64,000 bases of DNA from UBA1952 sp965200035 (GTDB lineage Bacteria; Bacteroidota; Bacteroidia; Chitinophagales; Chitinophagaceae): the NCBI GenBank assembly GCA_965200035.1, contig OZ241334.1:248001-312000 (forward strand). The letters are read 5' to 3'. The position numbers and the translations under genes are program-made. A model generated the notes under the pieces. It was not told the DNA's origin, did not search any database, and saw only the letters and a program-made list of their open reading frames with translations. The stretch's first letter is position 1, and each line of letters opens with the position of its first letter. Positions 35,733-48,200 of the stretch are shown piece by piece.

Positions 35733-36500
35733 ATGAGAAAAAAAATTGTAGCCGGTAATTGGAAAATGAATCTTGACCTTCAGGAAGGTGTGGATCTCGT
35801 GGCAGAAATTGTTAACGGCCTGCCCCAGCTGGATGAGCAGCATCAGGTGGTGATTGCTCCGCCCGCAACGCACCTTACGGCGGTTTACCAATCGGTAGAA
35901 GACATAGATTATTTAAGTATCGCCGCTCAGAATTGTAGTGATAAAGAAAGCGGCGCTTACACCGGCGAGATATCTGCGAACATGGTTTGGAGTACCGGTG
36001 CTTCCTGCGTTATTTTAGGCCATTCTGAACGCCGTGAATATTTCCAGGAAAGTGATGAGTTGCTAACCCGTAAAACAGATACAGCACACGCGGCAGGCTT
36101 GCAGGTAATCTTCTGTTGCGGTGAACCGCTTGAAATACGTGATGCGGGCACACAAAACAGCTACGTGGAAAAGCAAATAAGTGCCGGACTTTTTCATCTA
36201 GATGTAGATGCCTTTGAACACATCGTTCTTGCGTATGAGCCTATTTGGGCCATTGGCACAGGACGTACTGCAAGCGCACAGCAGGCACAGGAAATGCACG
36301 CACATATCCGCAGTGTAATTACCGGTAAATATGGTGCTGAAGCAGCCAATGATCTGACTATACTTTATGGCGGTTCCTGCAAGCCATCCAATGCGGCAGA
36401 ACTCTTTGCCTGCCCTGATGTTGATGGTGGTTTAATTGGTGGAGCATCGCTGAAATCAGACGAGTTTTTGGCGATCATTGATGCTATGATCCAAGCCTGA
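35733..36500 (+). CDS. tpiA: Triose-phosphate isomerase
   Basis: A 255-residue glycolytic isomerase interconverting dihydroxyacetone phosphate and glyceraldehyde 3-phosphate. It has GNWKMN with Lys11, the electrophile His97 in ILGHSERREYF, the catalytic Glu in YEPIWAIGTGRTAS, and the phosphate loop GGSCKPSNA and GGLIGGASLK. Length is normal. It starts 30 bases after the GlmU-like gene and is followed by the tRNA promoter 18 bases past its stop. No obvious terminator separates it from the tRNAs. Confidence 0.97.
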   Translation: MRKKIVAGNWKMNLDLQEGVDLVAEIVNGLPQLDEQHQVVIAPPATHLTAVYQSVEDIDYLSIAAQNCSDKESGAYTGEISANMVWSTGASCVILGHSERREYFQESDELLTRKTDTAHAAGLQVIFCCGEPLEIRDAGTQNSYVEKQISAGLFHLDVDAFEHIVLAYEPIWAIGTGRTASAQQAQEMHAHIRSVITGKYGAEAANDLTILYGGSCKPSNAAELFACPDVDGGLIGGASLKSDEFLAIIDAMIQA

Positions 36501-36518
36501 AAAATCTTGTAAAATAAG

Positions 36519-36548
36519 TTGGTAACCCGGAAAGCTTGTTTATCTTTG
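36519..36548 (+). promoter_or_regulatory. Promoter of the first tRNA-Glu/tRNA-Arg unit
   Basis: TTG (36519-36521), 19 bases, TATCTTTG (36541-36548): exact spacing and a full -7 match. The tRNA-Glu begins 20 bases later. Confidence 0.75.
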
Positions 36549-36567
36549 CAATCCCAAAACGGGAAAT

Positions 36568-36639
36568 GCGGCGTTGGTAAATCGGTTAATACGCCACCCT
36601 TTCACGGTGGAATGACGGGTTCGACTCCCGTACGCCGTA
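36568..36639 (+). tRNA. tRNA-Glu (anticodon TTC), copy 1
   Basis: A full cloverleaf: acceptor GCGGCGT with ACGCCGT (first pair G-T), D arm GTA/TAC, anticodon stem CCACC/GGTGG with loop CTTTCAC (TTC at 34-36), T arm ACGGG-TTCGACT-CCCGT. CCA is not encoded (CCG follows). Confidence 0.92.
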
Positions 36640-36646
36640 CCGATTT

Positions 36647-36671
36647 AAAAGCAACCTTTGGTTGCTTTTTT
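36647..36671 (+). terminator. Hairpin with T tract between tRNA-Glu and tRNA-Arg, copy 1
   Basis: AAAAGCAACC-TTT-GGTTGCTTTTTT has a 10-bp stem and a T tract, 8 bases after tRNA-Glu. It looks like a terminator, yet tRNA-Arg downstream has no clear promoter of its own, so partial read-through or processing is likely. Confidence 0.75.
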
Positions 36672-36676
36672 AATTT

Positions 36677-36712
36677 AAAATGCAAAATACAGAACGCTAT
36701 GTCTTGCATTTT
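36677..36712. repeat. Inverted repeat in the tRNA spacer, copy 1
   Basis: AAAATGCAA and TTGCATTTT form a perfect 9-bp stem around an 18-base loop. The same sequence is in copy 2 (37034-37069). The arms match the TTTTGCATT words elsewhere in the window. Confidence 0.5.
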
Positions 36713-36722
36713 GCATCAATAA

Positions 36723-36794
36723 GGCTTCGTAGTATAATGGATAGTATAAGAGTTTCCGAAGCTCCAGATCGTGGTTCGATTCCACGCGAAGCCA
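36723..36794 (+). tRNA. tRNA-Arg (anticodon CCG), copy 1
   Basis: Acceptor GGCTTCG/CGAAGCC, D stem GTAT/GTAT with a U13-G22 wobble, anticodon loop TTCCGAA (CCG), T arm CGTGG-TTCGATT-CCACG. The anticodon stem has an A27-C43 mismatch. Reads CGG codons. CCA is not encoded. Confidence 0.9.
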
Positions 36795-36876
36795 CTATTT
36801 ACTCGCAAATCAGCATTGCCCTGTTTACAAGAAATCGTTTGTTTTCAATGAGCTATTCTTTTTTCTAAAGATTTAA

Positions 36877-36906
36877 TTGGAAAAGTAAAAAAACAGCGTA
36901 CCTTTG
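36877..36906 (+). promoter_or_regulatory. Promoter of the second tRNA-Glu/tRNA-Arg unit
   Basis: TTG (36877-36879), 19 bases, TACCTTTG (36899-36906). Spacing and -7 match are the same as for copy 1, though the sequence upstream of the -7 is unrelated. Confidence 0.75.
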
Positions 36907-36924
36907 CAATCCCAAACGGGAAAT

Positions 36925-36996
36925 GCGGCGTTGGTAAATCGGTTAATACGCCACCCTTTCACGGTGGAATGACGGGTTCGACTCCCGTACGCCGTA
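36925..36996 (+). tRNA. tRNA-Glu (anticodon TTC), copy 2
   Basis: Identical to copy 1 over all 72 bases, with the same cloverleaf and TTC anticodon. Confidence 0.92.
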
Positions 36997-37003
36997 CCGA
37001 TTT

Positions 37004-37028
37004 AAAAGCAACCTTTGGTTGCTTTTTT
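37004..37028 (+). terminator. Hairpin with T tract between tRNA-Glu and tRNA-Arg, copy 2
   Basis: Identical to the hairpin at 36647-36671: 10-bp stem AAAAGCAACC/GGTTGCTTTT and a T tract. Confidence 0.75.
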
Positions 37029-37079
37029 AATTTAAAATGCAAAATACAGAACGCTATGTCTTGCATTTTGCATCAATAA

Positions 37080-37151
37080 GGCTTCGTAGTACAATGGATA
37101 GTATAAGAGTTTCCGAAGCTCCAGATCGTGGTTCGATTCCACGCGAAGCCA
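37080..37151 (+). tRNA. tRNA-Arg (anticodon CCG), copy 2
   Basis: Same as copy 1 except C in place of T at position 13, which turns the U13-G22 wobble of the D stem into a C-G pair. Anticodon CCG. Confidence 0.9.
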
Positions 37152-37186
37152 CAAAGAGGGATGCATTTGCGTCCCTTCTTTATTTA
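37152..37186 (+). terminator. Terminator after the second tRNA-Arg
   Basis: AAAGAGGGA and TCCCTTCTTT arms (one bulged T) around a 10-base loop, followed by ATTT. It ends the tRNA transcript. Confidence 0.75.
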
Positions 37187-37210
37187 ATTAAAACCATCTT
37201 ATAGAAAAGA

Positions 37211-37420
37211 ATGGCTAGCTATGTTGTGGTGCTGGGATCCATTAAATATTTGAACAAAGGATCGAAACCTTTACTAGCCGTTTTAAAGTTTTTATAAACC
37301 CTATTAATTATTAGTTGTGCATCATCTACAAGTACGGTGAACAGTAAGGGGACGACGTTGCGTAACAATGCGAATGCGACGCACAACCAGCAGAATCCGA
37401 AGGCTTATCAGAGCTATTGA
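37211..37420 (+). pseudogene. Possible small lipoprotein-like gene with internal stop
   Basis: In the frame of the ATG at 37211 there are 28 codons, a TAA (37295-37297), then 40 more codons to a TGA at 37420. Joined across the TAA, the middle reads like a lipoprotein signal: basic KGSKP, hydrophobic LLAVLKFL, stop, TLLIISC (lipobox-like), then an Asn/Thr/Gln-rich tail (STVNSKGTTLRNNANATHNQ). This suggests a short secreted lipoprotein broken by a stop, or a downstream small protein starting at a non-standard codon. A weak promoter (TTG at 37224, N18, AATATTTG) and a hairpin at 37454-37490 could instead define a roughly 230-base small RNA. Chance is possible; the frame is short. Confidence 0.3.
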
Positions 37421-37453
37421 GTGGTCTGGCTTTTTTCTTTCCTGCTTAAAACT

Positions 37454-37490
37454 AAAAAGCCCCTTCAGGTATCTGTCTGAAGGGGCTTTT
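37454..37490. terminator. Strong bidirectional hairpin terminator
   Basis: AAAAAGCCCCTTCAG and CTGAAGGGGCTTTT form a 14-bp stem with flanking A and T tracts. On the plus strand it would end a transcript coming from 37200-37450; on the minus strand it backs up the rRNA terminator. Confidence 0.85.
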
Positions 37491-37596
37491 CAGTTTACAA
37501 GAAGTAGATCAGCTGCAAAAGGTCTTTTCCTCCGGGCTTTCTCTTCTTGCCATATTTCATTCTTTTCTTATAATCATAGAAGGAAGGTTGGGTGAT

Positions 37597-37634
37597 AAAA
37601 AAGCCTTTCAGTTGTTGATGGCTGAAAGGCTTTT
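37597..37634 (-). terminator. rRNA operon terminator
   Basis: AAAAGCCTTTCAG and CTGAAAGGCTTTTTT on the minus strand, 8 bases after the 5S 3' end. The 13-bp stem has a T tract on the minus-strand exit side. Confidence 0.88.
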
Positions 37635-37641
37635 AAATGGA

Positions 37642-37754
37642 TATGGCGGCTACCTACTCTCCCGCATTGTTGTGCAGTACCATTGGCCATGGGGGGCTTA
37701 ACTTCTCTGTTCGGAAAGGGAAGAGGTGGAGACACCCCCGGCAAGACCACCATA
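37642..37754 (-). rRNA. rrf: 5S ribosomal RNA
   Basis: About 113 bases. The minus strand starts TATGGTGGTCTTGCCGGGGG and ends GGTAGCCGCCATA, whose ends pair. It has the conserved CCGAACAGAGAAGTTAAGCC loop. Ends are set by the terminal stem and are good to a few bases. A 176-base spacer separates it from 23S. Confidence 0.95.
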
Positions 37755-37930
37755 AGGTCTTGATGGGATTTGTGATTCCGGTGAGGTGTTGAGCTTATCT
37801 CTGCGGGTTACACAGAGCACTCAGCAGGATTCACACGGATAAATCACCCGGTTGAATAAGATAACATATTGGGTAAGCGGACAAGTGATTCAGAATAAGA
37901 GCAATGATACCATTTCGTGGTAATAAAAGA

Positions 37931-40816
<2,886 letters not shown>

Positions 40817-40973
40817 AATTTTAAAGTCAGGAACAGGCAATCTCAAATCTTACAATCTGAAATCACAAATCCCTTAAAGGATTATTACTCTACTCTTGGT
40901 ATTTTGCTTTCTATAAATCACTTGCTTTCCTAATCACTAAATTACTTCAGTAACTAAAAATCGCTTCCCAATA

Positions 40974-40985
40974 TGTCAAAGAACT
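40974..40985 (-). promoter_or_regulatory. boxA-like antitermination site before 23S
   Basis: The minus strand reads AGTTCTTTGACA, a form of the boxA core (TGCTCTTTAACA). A near copy lies in the 16S leader (43366-43377). It is expected to load the Nus antitermination complex. Confidence 0.5.
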
Positions 40986-41188
40986 TTCCTTTAATGCCGT
41001 AAGGTGATACCATGTAACTAATGCCACAATAATCCTCTTACCTGTTAAAGAACCGTGATGATGAACGGACCCGAACCATTCTGCCAGGCCTTTAACCTGC
41101 TACATCTTCCTGTTTACTTCGTATCCGCTATTCCGTAAGCAGCACTGACTGACGGCTGCTGACTATAAAAACTACCAGCTTGATAAAG

Positions 41189-41261
41189 TGGAGGATAACG
41201 GATTCAAACCGTTGACCCCCTGCGTGCAAGGCAGGTGCTCTATCAGCTGAGCTAATCCCCC
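41189..41261 (-). tRNA. tRNA-Ala (anticodon TGC)
   Basis: In the 16S-23S spacer. The minus strand reads GGGGGATTAGCTCAGCTGAT at the 5' end, with acceptor GGGGGAT/ATCCTCC, anticodon loop CTTGCAC (TGC) and 73 bases in all. CCA is not encoded beyond the final A. Confidence 0.96.
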
Positions 41262-41332
41262 AATTGATGAACCCATCAGATACTTTCAACTATTAAATAA
41301 AGAACTTAATTTACGCAACTGATCACTCAAAG

Positions 41333-41410
41333 TGGTAGACCCGTCCAGATTTGAACTGGAGACCCCTACATTATCAGTGTAGTGCTCTAACCAGGCTGAG
41401 CTACGGATCT
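41333..41410 (-). tRNA. tRNA-Ile (anticodon GAT)
   Basis: Minus strand 5' AGATCCGTAGCTCAGCCTGG, acceptor AGATCCG/CGGGTCT, anticodon loop CTGATAA (GAT). An ACCA end is encoded; without CCA the gene ends at 41336. Confidence 0.96.
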
Positions 41411-41583
41411 GGATGGTACTCTTTCAAAATAATTTTGAAAGGTGGCTGAAAGCAGATACTTATACAGAAAGAGTGACCAGGATTGTATCAGGATTGCTCC
41501 CGGTCCAATCACTCATGTCACACAAAGAAAATGAAGAGACTTCCTGACCTCAAAGGGCCCAGAAGTATTAGCTTCTACTCTAA

Positions 41584-43108
<1,525 letters not shown>

Positions 43109-43365
43109 AAAAATGTAAGAAGTTTAAAACTGACTATTTTATTTTTCTCTCGAAATTAAAAACAGTTCGTTCTAGCTTATTTGTTGTATTGTTTATTAGA
43201 ATGCTACTTCGAAGTCTCAAGACATCTTTCTTCATCGCTGAATCCCTGATGCCTCTTCCTTTAAGTTCTCCGATGCCATATAATAACACCAGAGCCTTAC
43301 CTTCTGTATAAGATAACTTCCATCCCAACATTACGTCAGCATTTCCGTTATTCTGCTTCCATACC

Positions 43366-43377
43366 TTTCAAAGAACT
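43366..43377 (-). promoter_or_regulatory. boxA-like antitermination site in the 16S leader
   Basis: The minus strand reads AGTTCTTTGAAA, close to boxA. It lies downstream of all three promoters and upstream of the 16S. Confidence 0.5.
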
Positions 43378-43553
43378 TAACGGCTTTCCGGGGAACCTTA
43401 AATCCCCCCGCCTTACTTATCTTTCAAGTACGCTTCCATATAAATGAAGCCCCTTATAAATACGCTTGTTTCTATACTCACTTTTTACTTCTTCCCGGGC
43501 ACCGCTTTCTTATCTTTCTGTTACCAGATTCACCCTTCTTTCAAACCGGGGTG

Positions 43554-43583
43554 CAAAGATAATCAGCATCCACTTTCCACCAA
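43554..43583 (-). promoter_or_regulatory. rRNA promoter P1 (nearest 16S)
   Basis: On the minus strand TTG (43583-43581), 19 bases, TATCTTTG (43561-43554). It has exact consensus spacing and a full -7 match, and is 446 bases upstream of the 16S. Confidence 0.75.
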
Positions 43584-43714
43584 ACTTTTATCAGAATTTC
43601 TTTTTCACCATCCGTAGCCAAAACAACCACCCAATCAGCACACCAACACCCTGATAACAAAGAACTTACATCCCCGAAAAGACCGCCTCTCAGCCATCCC
43701 CCCAAACCGGGGTG

Positions 43715-43746
43715 CAAAGATAAACATTCTGTTCCAACAATTCCAA
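43715..43746 (-). promoter_or_regulatory. rRNA promoter P2
   Basis: Minus strand TTG (43746-43744), 21 bases, TATCTTTG (43722-43715). The -7 and the start region are repeated from P1 (GCACCCCGGTTTG follows both). Spacing is 2 longer than the ideal. Confidence 0.65.
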
Positions 43747-43873
43747 ATCCTGAACCAACTATTTTTCCAAAAACCAGAAAAAAAACAAATCAGAACCACA
43801 AAACCCTCCAAACAAAACCCTCACCATTCCATGAACTTCACCACCACCTCAACCCCTTCGGGATAACGGGCCG

Positions 43874-43904
43874 CAAAGATAATAAACAACCCCTCTAATA
43901 ACAA
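43874..43904 (-). promoter_or_regulatory. rRNA promoter P3 (most distal)
   Basis: Minus strand TTG (43904-43902), 20 bases, TATCTTTG (43881-43874). A T/A-rich stretch lies just upstream (43905-43925). Confidence 0.65.
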
Positions 43905-44008
43905 ATATTTTTTAAGAGAAAATAGACCGCTGATAACATACATTCAATGAAATGCAGAACTGGCTTGCTTTATTGTTGATAAGAAAATATTTGCCGGCTT
44001 CGATTCAA

Positions 44009-44041
44009 TAAAAAATCCGCTCTTATGGGAGCGGATTTCTT
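44009..44041 (-). terminator. Terminator after the DksA-like gene
   Basis: AAATCCGCTC and GAGCGGATTT form a 10-bp stem; on the minus strand it is followed by TTTATTG. It lies 19 bases after the stop and isolates the gene from the rRNA promoters. Confidence 0.85.
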
Positions 44042-44059
44042 GTCTATTTGAAAAGGTTC

Positions 44060-45220
44060 TTACCTCTTATTCATCTGCATTTTTGCTTCTATGCTTAGTG
44101 TAGCATGTGGCACAGCGCGCAGGCGGTTCTTATCGATCAGGTTACCAGTAACGCGGCAAATACCATACGTCTTATTCTCAATGCGGATCAGCGCTTTCTC
44201 AAGGTGGTTGATAAACTGGATCTGGCGGCTGGCGAGCTGAGCTAATTGCTCACGCTCCATTGCACCGCTGCCATCTTCCATGTTCATGTACCTGTTCTCG
44301 GTATCTTCTGTGCCTGCCTCGTCTTTGCGTGTGATCAATCCCTGCTGATAGGAAAGCTCTTTACGCGCTTTTTCCAGTCTGCCCTGAATAAGCTCTCTGA
44401 ATTCATTCAACTCTTCATCGCTGTAACGATAGATGGGTCCACTTTTTTCTTCTGCCTGTGTGCTCAAAATAGAACGCGTAAATTCTGGTTTGTAATTGAT
44501 CATTGTCTTTCCTGAATCATCTTCTTCCTTGCTTTTATTCTCAAGGCGGCGATGCGCCACGATAACGTTTGCCTTTTTCTCTTCACGTCCGATAAATGCC
44601 GCCGGGGCCGGAGAGGGCTTTGGCATTGGCTTGGAAGGCATTAACTGGGCCGCAGTTTTGGTCAATGATTTTGCTGCTTTCCTAGGCTTATCTGATACTG
44701 CCTTTTCAGCAGGCTTTTTTACTGCGGGCGCTTTTACTTCAGGTATCGCTTTCTTAGCTGGTGCCGGTTTCGCCGGAACCGCTTTTGCAACCGGGGCCGC
44801 TACCTTTTTAGGTGGGGCTGCTTTCGCAACAGGTGCTGCTACCTTTTTTACCGGAGCCTTAGCTATGCTTTTAGCCGGGGCTGCCTTGGGAGCCAGTGCC
44901 GCTTTTTTTGCCGCCGGAGCTGCTTTCTGAACGGGTGCCGGCTTGGCGGCTACTTTCTTAGTCTTATCGTTTACCTTAGTCAAGTTCTGTTTTTTTACTG
45001 GTGCTGCTTTAGCTAGCGGCGCTGCTTTTTTTGCAGGAACCGTTTTGGTAGGAGCAGCCTTTTTATTAGATGAAGTTGCTGCTTTGACAGCGGTTGCTTT
45101 TTTTGCCACAGCTTTCTTGGAGACGGGTTCCTTTGCTTTCGCAACTGCCTTCTTTACCGTTGGTGCCGGCTTGGCTTTTGTGTTGGTTGCCTTTGAAACG
45201 GGCTTTTTTGCTGTGGCCAT
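44060..45220 (-). CDS. DksA/TraR-family protein with long Ala/Lys/Pro-rich N-terminus
   Basis: A 386-residue protein. Residues 1 to about 210 are low complexity, made of A, K, P and V in motifs like AAPVKK and AKAAP, resembling histone H1 tails or the Bacteroidota Hc1-like proteins. The last 120 residues form a DksA/TraR domain: a coiled coil (YSDEELNEFRELIQGRLEKA) and a zinc-finger region YGICRVTGNLIDKNRLRAVP that keeps only one of the usual four cysteines. The start is the ATG at 45220, 8 bases after ileS, so the genes are probably co-transcribed. DksA-type proteins bind the RNA polymerase secondary channel; the basic tail could bind DNA or rRNA. The tail may vary in length between strains because of its repeats. 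Confidence 0.9.
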   Translation of the reverse strand: MATAKKPVSKATNTKAKPAPTVKKAVAKAKEPVSKKAVAKKATAVKAATSSNKKAAPTKTVPAKKAAPLAKAAPVKKQNLTKVNDKTKKVAAKPAPVQKAAPAAKKAALAPKAAPAKSIAKAPVKKVAAPVAKAAPPKKVAAPVAKAVPAKPAPAKKAIPEVKAPAVKKPAEKAVSDKPRKAAKSLTKTAAQLMPSKPMPKPSPAPAAFIGREEKKANVIVAHRRLENKSKEEDDSGKTMINYKPEFTRSILSTQAEEKSGPIYRYSDEELNEFRELIQGRLEKARKELSYQQGLITRKDEAGTEDTENRYMNMEDGSGAMEREQLAQLASRQIQFINHLEKALIRIENKTYGICRVTGNLIDKNRLRAVPHATLSIEAKMQMNKR

Positions 45221-45227
45221 TAAGCTA

Positions 45228-48200
45228 TTAATTTTTCGAAACAAGAATTTTCACAGGCATGTCGTTGATATCAACCTGCTCACCTTCAGACATTTTAGAT
45301 ATATTTTCTATATTATCTGCTAAAATTTCGGCGCAAATATACTGATTATATTTCGTAATGGCGCTATTTAAAAATGTATTTTCTTCAATTTTGACTGAAA
45401 TTCTATCTGTTAGATTCAATCCGCTCTCTTTCCGGATTTTTTGAATACGATTTACCAACTCACGTGCAAGACCTTCCTCTTCGAGCTCTTCAGTAACCGT
45501 GACATCCAATGCCACCATTATATTTTCCTTGTTTGCCACAGACCATCCGGGAATGTCTTCTGCGATAATGTCTACCTCTTCCGGGGTGATCGTGAATGTA
45601 TCTCCTTCAATTTCAATAGTGAATGCATGACTTTGCTCTAATGCTGCTATATCTGCACTGCTCATGGCACTGATCAGCGCTGCACCTGCTTTCATCTTGC
45701 CACCTAGCTTAGCGCCGAGCTTCTTGAAGTTGGGCTTTATCTTTTTGCTGATGACGCCTTCCGTATCAGTCAGGTATTCGATATCTTTTACATTCACCTC
45801 ACTTTTGATCAATTCACTTACTTTCTCTATCTGATCTCTCAGGTGCTTATTGGTCACCGGAATCATAGCGCGCTGCAATGGCTGGCGTACTTTGATGTTG
45901 ACCTTTTTTCGAATCGAAAGAATGAGCGAAGTAATGTTCTGCGCCAGCGTCATCCGCTCTTCCAGCTCCTGATCGATGACTGATTCATAGCCTTCGGGAA
46001 AGTTGGACAGATGCACCGATTCCACCTTAAAACGCCTGGTGACCGCATTCAGATTCTGGAAAAGCCAGTCTGCAAAGAATGGAGAAATAGGTGCGATCAG
46101 TTGGGACAGCGTTTCCAGGCATTCATAGAGCGTCTGGTAGGCAGATACTTTATCCAGCTCATATTCTCCCTTCCAGAAACGGCGGCGGCAGAGGCGTACG
46201 TACCAGTTGCTCAATTGCTCATCTACAAAATATTCAATCGCGCGACCGGCCTGTGTGGGCTCATAATCGTCCATAGACCGGGTCACATTCTGTACCAGCG
46301 AATGCAGGGAAGACAATATCCAGCGGTCAATTTCCGGGCGCTGATGCATAGGAATGTACAGCTCGCCAAAGCTGAAATTATCTACATTGGCATACAGCGC
46401 AAAGAACTGATACGTGTTATAAATGGTGCCAAAAAACTTACGCTGCACTTCCTGAATGCCTGCCAGATCAAAGCGGAGGCTGTCCCAAGGCGATGCATTG
46501 GTAATGAGGTACCATCGGGTGGCATCAGCGCTGTATTTTTCAATCGTTTCAAACGGATTGACGACGTTACCCAGACGCTTGCTCATCTTGTTACCGTCTT
46601 TATCGAGCACCAGACCATTTGAGACAACGGCTTTGTAAGCTACCGAATTAAACAGCAATACGCCAAGAGCGTGAAGCGTATAAAACCACCCACGCGTCTG
46701 GTCTACGCCTTCTGCGATGAAGTCTGCAGGGAAGGCTTTTCCATTGTTCACATTCTCCTTGTTCTCGAATGGATAATGCCATTGTGCATAAGGCATAGCG
46801 CCGCTGTCGAACCATACGTCGATGAGATCCTGCTCGCGCTGCATAGGCTTTCCGCTACTGTCTGAAAGTACGATGGCATCCACAAAAGGCTTGTGCAAAT
46901 CAAAGATGCGCTTAGGCGTTTCGAGGCGCAGCTTGTCCGTATCGCTCGATTCCGGCTTGTGCTCGTTGAGCAACGCTTCTATATCGCTGTCCGATGGATT
47001 TTCCTTTCCGAGAATATCGGCCACCTGATTCATGTCGAGCTTCTTGTCAGCGATCTTCATTTCGTCGATCAGCTCACGTACGCTGCCAATGCATTTCTTT
47101 TCGGTGCCATCTTCATTCACCCATATAGGCAGTGGCGTACCCCAGTAGCGGCTGCGGCTGAGGTTCCAGTCCACCATATTTTCGAGCCAGTTGCCGAAGC
47201 GGCCTTCACCGGTAGATTTCGGCTTCCAGTTGATGGTTTTATTCAACTCGATCATGCGGTCTTTTGCCGCGGTGGTACGGATAAACCAGGCATCGAGCGG
47301 ATAATAGATAACCGGCTTATCGGTACGCCAGCAGTGCGGATAAGTGTGCTCGTACTTCTCTACTTTAAACGCGTGGCCGGACAGCTTCAGCTTTACAGCT
47401 ATGTCCACATCCACATCCTGCCAATCCGGATCGCTCTTGTAATTTTTGATGTAACGACCGCTGAACTCCCCTACTCCATCAATGAATTTCCCCTGCTTAT
47501 CCACCAGCGTAAACATGCCGATGTTGTTCTTTTTCCCAACTTTATAATCATCCGCACCAAAGGCCGGCGCCGTATGTACGATGCCGGTGCCATCTTCAGT
47601 AGTTACAAAATCGCCAAGGATCACGCGGAACGGCTCGCCGCCGGAAAGCTCCGGCTTGTTATCCTCAAAAGGAAGCAATTGCTCATAGCGTGCGCCTTCC
47701 AGATCAAGGCCTTTAAATTCTGCTGTAATGCTCCACGGAAGCAGCTTGACAGCAGCGCTGTAATTATCGAAATCGCCGTTCTCGCCTTCCGGCTTAAAAT
47801 ACTTGCCCAGCAAAGCTTTCGCAAGCACAACATTGCATGGCTGGTGTGTGTATGGATTGAATGTTTTTACCAGTACATAGTCAATATTTGGCCCTACAGT
47901 GAGGCCACAATTGGATGGCAATGTCCACGGCGTAGTAGTCCACGCCATGAAGTAAGTGCTGCCATGTAGCGGGAATGGAACATGCTCACCCGGAACCACC
48001 TGAAACATAGCCACCACCGTAGTATCCTTCACATCTTTATAAGTGCCCGGCTGGTTCAGCTCATGCGAGCTGAGGCCGGTGCCCGCGGCCGGACTGTACG
48101 GCTGAATGCTTACACTTTTGTACAGCAAATTTTTATCAAAAAGCTGTTTGAGACACCACCAGAGGCTCTCAATATATTTGGTATCGAACGTGATGTAGGG

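Larger units (their letters stand above)
36541..36795 (+). repeat. Tandem tRNA unit, copy 1
   Basis: This 255-base unit (from the -7 element through tRNA-Glu, a hairpin, a spacer and tRNA-Arg) is repeated at 36899-37152. The copies differ by about three changes: T/C in the -7 element, one A in a run before tRNA-Glu, and T/C in the tRNA-Arg D stem. Confidence 0.92.
36899..37152 (+). repeat. Tandem tRNA unit, copy 2
   Basis: Second copy of the unit at 36541-36795, 254 bases. It begins at the -7 element and ends just past tRNA-Arg. The 103-base region between the copies is unrelated AT-rich sequence carrying the second -33 box. Confidence 0.92.
43109..44008 (-). other. rRNA leader and promoter region, no protein gene
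   Basis: This 900-base stretch between the 16S and the DksA-like gene holds three promoter-like sites (43554-43583, 43715-43746, 43874-43904) and a boxA-like site (43366-43377). A 20-base repeat containing ACCGGGGTGCAAAGATAA occurs at the first two promoters. The upstream end is very AT-rich, as expected of UP elements. No coding frame is convincing. Confidence 0.75.

Noticed and set aside
46893..47969. A 358-codon plus-strand frame antisense to ileS.
   Set aside because: It follows the codon pattern of ileS on the opposite strand, lacks any motif, and ileS is certain.
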